This document shows, in pieces, positions 32,132-32,849 of a stretch of 32,849 bases of DNA. The stretch lies in the NCBI GenBank assembly GCA_023399465.1, contig JAEWPB010000084.1, positions 1 to 32,849 of the forward strand. Reading direction: 5' to 3'. The notes below the pieces were generated by a model. It saw nothing but the letters and a program-made list of their open reading frames with translations, did not search any database and was not told the origin of the DNA. The translations under genes and the position numbers were made by a program. Position 1 is the first letter of the stretch. Each line of letters begins with the position of its first letter. The DNA is from Pseudomonadota bacterium (GTDB lineage: Bacteria > Pseudomonadota > Alphaproteobacteria > Rhizobiales > Rhizobiaceae).

Positions 32132-32849
32132 TTCGTGGCGACCTCACGGCGCTGGTCGGCCGGCATCGTGGTCGTGACCACTTCCGTGCGTGGCCCGAAC
32201 TGGGTGATGCGGCCGTTCTCGAGCACGAGCAGCTTATCCGTGATCTGCATGATGGCGGGGCGGTGTGCAATTATGATCACCATGGCTCCATCGTCGCGGG
32301 CATGCTGGATCGCCCGGATGAGAGCTCGTTCACCAATCGCGTCCAGGTTCGCGTTCGGCTCGTCGAGCACGATCAGGCGGGGCCGGTTGTAAAGGCAGCG
32401 TGCCAACGCGATGCGCTGCCGCTGCCCTCCTGAAAGGGTCAGGTGTCCGTCACCGACCGGGGTATCGTAACCGAGCGGAAGGCGCCCGATCATGTCGTGC
32501 ACGTCGGCCAGGCGCGCCGCGTCCAGTATCTTGTATGGATCGCCATCTGCCATCCTGGCAATGTTTTCCCGAATGGTGCCTTCCAGCAGCGAGACGGCCT
32601 GCGGGAGGTATCCGACCGCGTCGCCGAATGAACTGCGCTCCCAGAGGTAGGTGCTGTTGCCATCGAGGAAGACCCCGCCTGAGGTGGGACGCAAGATCCC
32701 GACCAGCAGGCGTGCGAGCGTCGACTTGCCGGCAGCCGATGGGCCGATCACGCCGAGCACTTCGCCGGGGCAGAGCGAGAAGGAGACGCCCTTGATGATC
32801 GGCACGTCCACCCCCGGCGGGGCGTAGATCAGGTTGTCGACCATGATGT
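32128..32849 (-). CDS. Type I secretion ABC transporter (PrsD/PrtD family), N-terminus beyond the window
   Basis: Only the last 240 codons are present: the nucleotide-binding domain. Walker A is GPSAAGKST, the signature is LSGGQRQRIALAR, Walker B with the family-typical extension is LIVLDEPNANLD, and the switch His is in IIIAHRP. The EPNANLD form and the following HlyD-type gene place it with RTX exporters of the PrtD/PrsD type; the membrane domain is cut off at the right edge. It powers export of the RTX protein. Confidence 0.93.
   Translation of the reverse strand, partial: IMVDNLIYAPPGVDVPIIKGVSFSLCPGEVLGVIGPSAAGKSTLARLLVGILRPTSGGVFLDGNSTYLWERSSFGDAVGYLPQAVSLLEGTIRENIARMADGDPYKILDAARLADVHDMIGRLPLGYDTPVGDGHLTLSGGQRQRIALARCLYNRPRLIVLDEPNANLDAIGERALIRAIQHARDDGAMVIIIAHRPAIMQITDKLLVLENGRITQFGPRTEVVTTTMPADQRREVATK

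Overview
The window is GC-rich alphaproteobacterial DNA that most resembles a rhizobial chromosome or megaplasmid (Sinorhizobium/Rhizobium-like). The clues are an rkpA-rkpG-rkpH trio known from Sinorhizobium K-antigen loci, a KpsE/KpsM/KpsT-type capsule exporter, an exoN/galU-type UDP-glucose pyrophosphorylase and a PrsD/PrsE-type type I secretion pair. I recognised no tRNA, rRNA or CRISPR. Species cannot be named from this sequence alone.

Left part (1-17569), capsule and lipid-anchor locus. A truncated polyketide/fatty-acid synthase end (KR + ACP) is followed by an alpha-oxoamine synthase (rkpG) and a short-chain reductase (rkpH), then an unrecognised 347-residue protein. On the opposite strand lie a fatty acyl-AMP ligase, a stand-alone ACP and a methyltransferase. 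A WcbI-type capsule protein precedes the export block: two KpsE paralogues flanking the KpsM permease, then the KpsT ATPase, and after them a sulfotransferase-like gene. A fatty-acid hydroxylase/sterol-desaturase-like protein, a methyltransferase and a diiron-like PF10118 protein close the region. My reading is that a lipid is built and tailored here and joined to a capsule polysaccharide that is exported by an ABC transporter; the lipid chemistry is inference.

Middle (17570-20060). A decayed IS6-family transposase tail is followed by a GAF-GGDEF protein with a PilZ-like tail (c-di-GMP synthesis) and a PaaI-type hotdog thioesterase. This looks like a boundary between two surface-glycan regions.

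Right part (20143-32849), all on the minus strand. In transcription order there is a type I secretion ABC ATPase (cut by the window edge), its HlyD-type adaptor, an AT-rich regulatory gap, and a small RTX protein that is almost only nonapeptide repeats. Then comes a tightly packed glycan operon: GT2 glycosyltransferase, methyltransferase, GT4, a tail-anchored coiled-coil protein, a GT2-like protein that has lost its catalytic acids, a second GT4, and galU. Most junctions overlap by 1-17 bases. The combination of a cargo-free RTX protein, its exporter, and a GT operon with a probable inactive GT paralogue is the best candidate for an undescribed system in the window.
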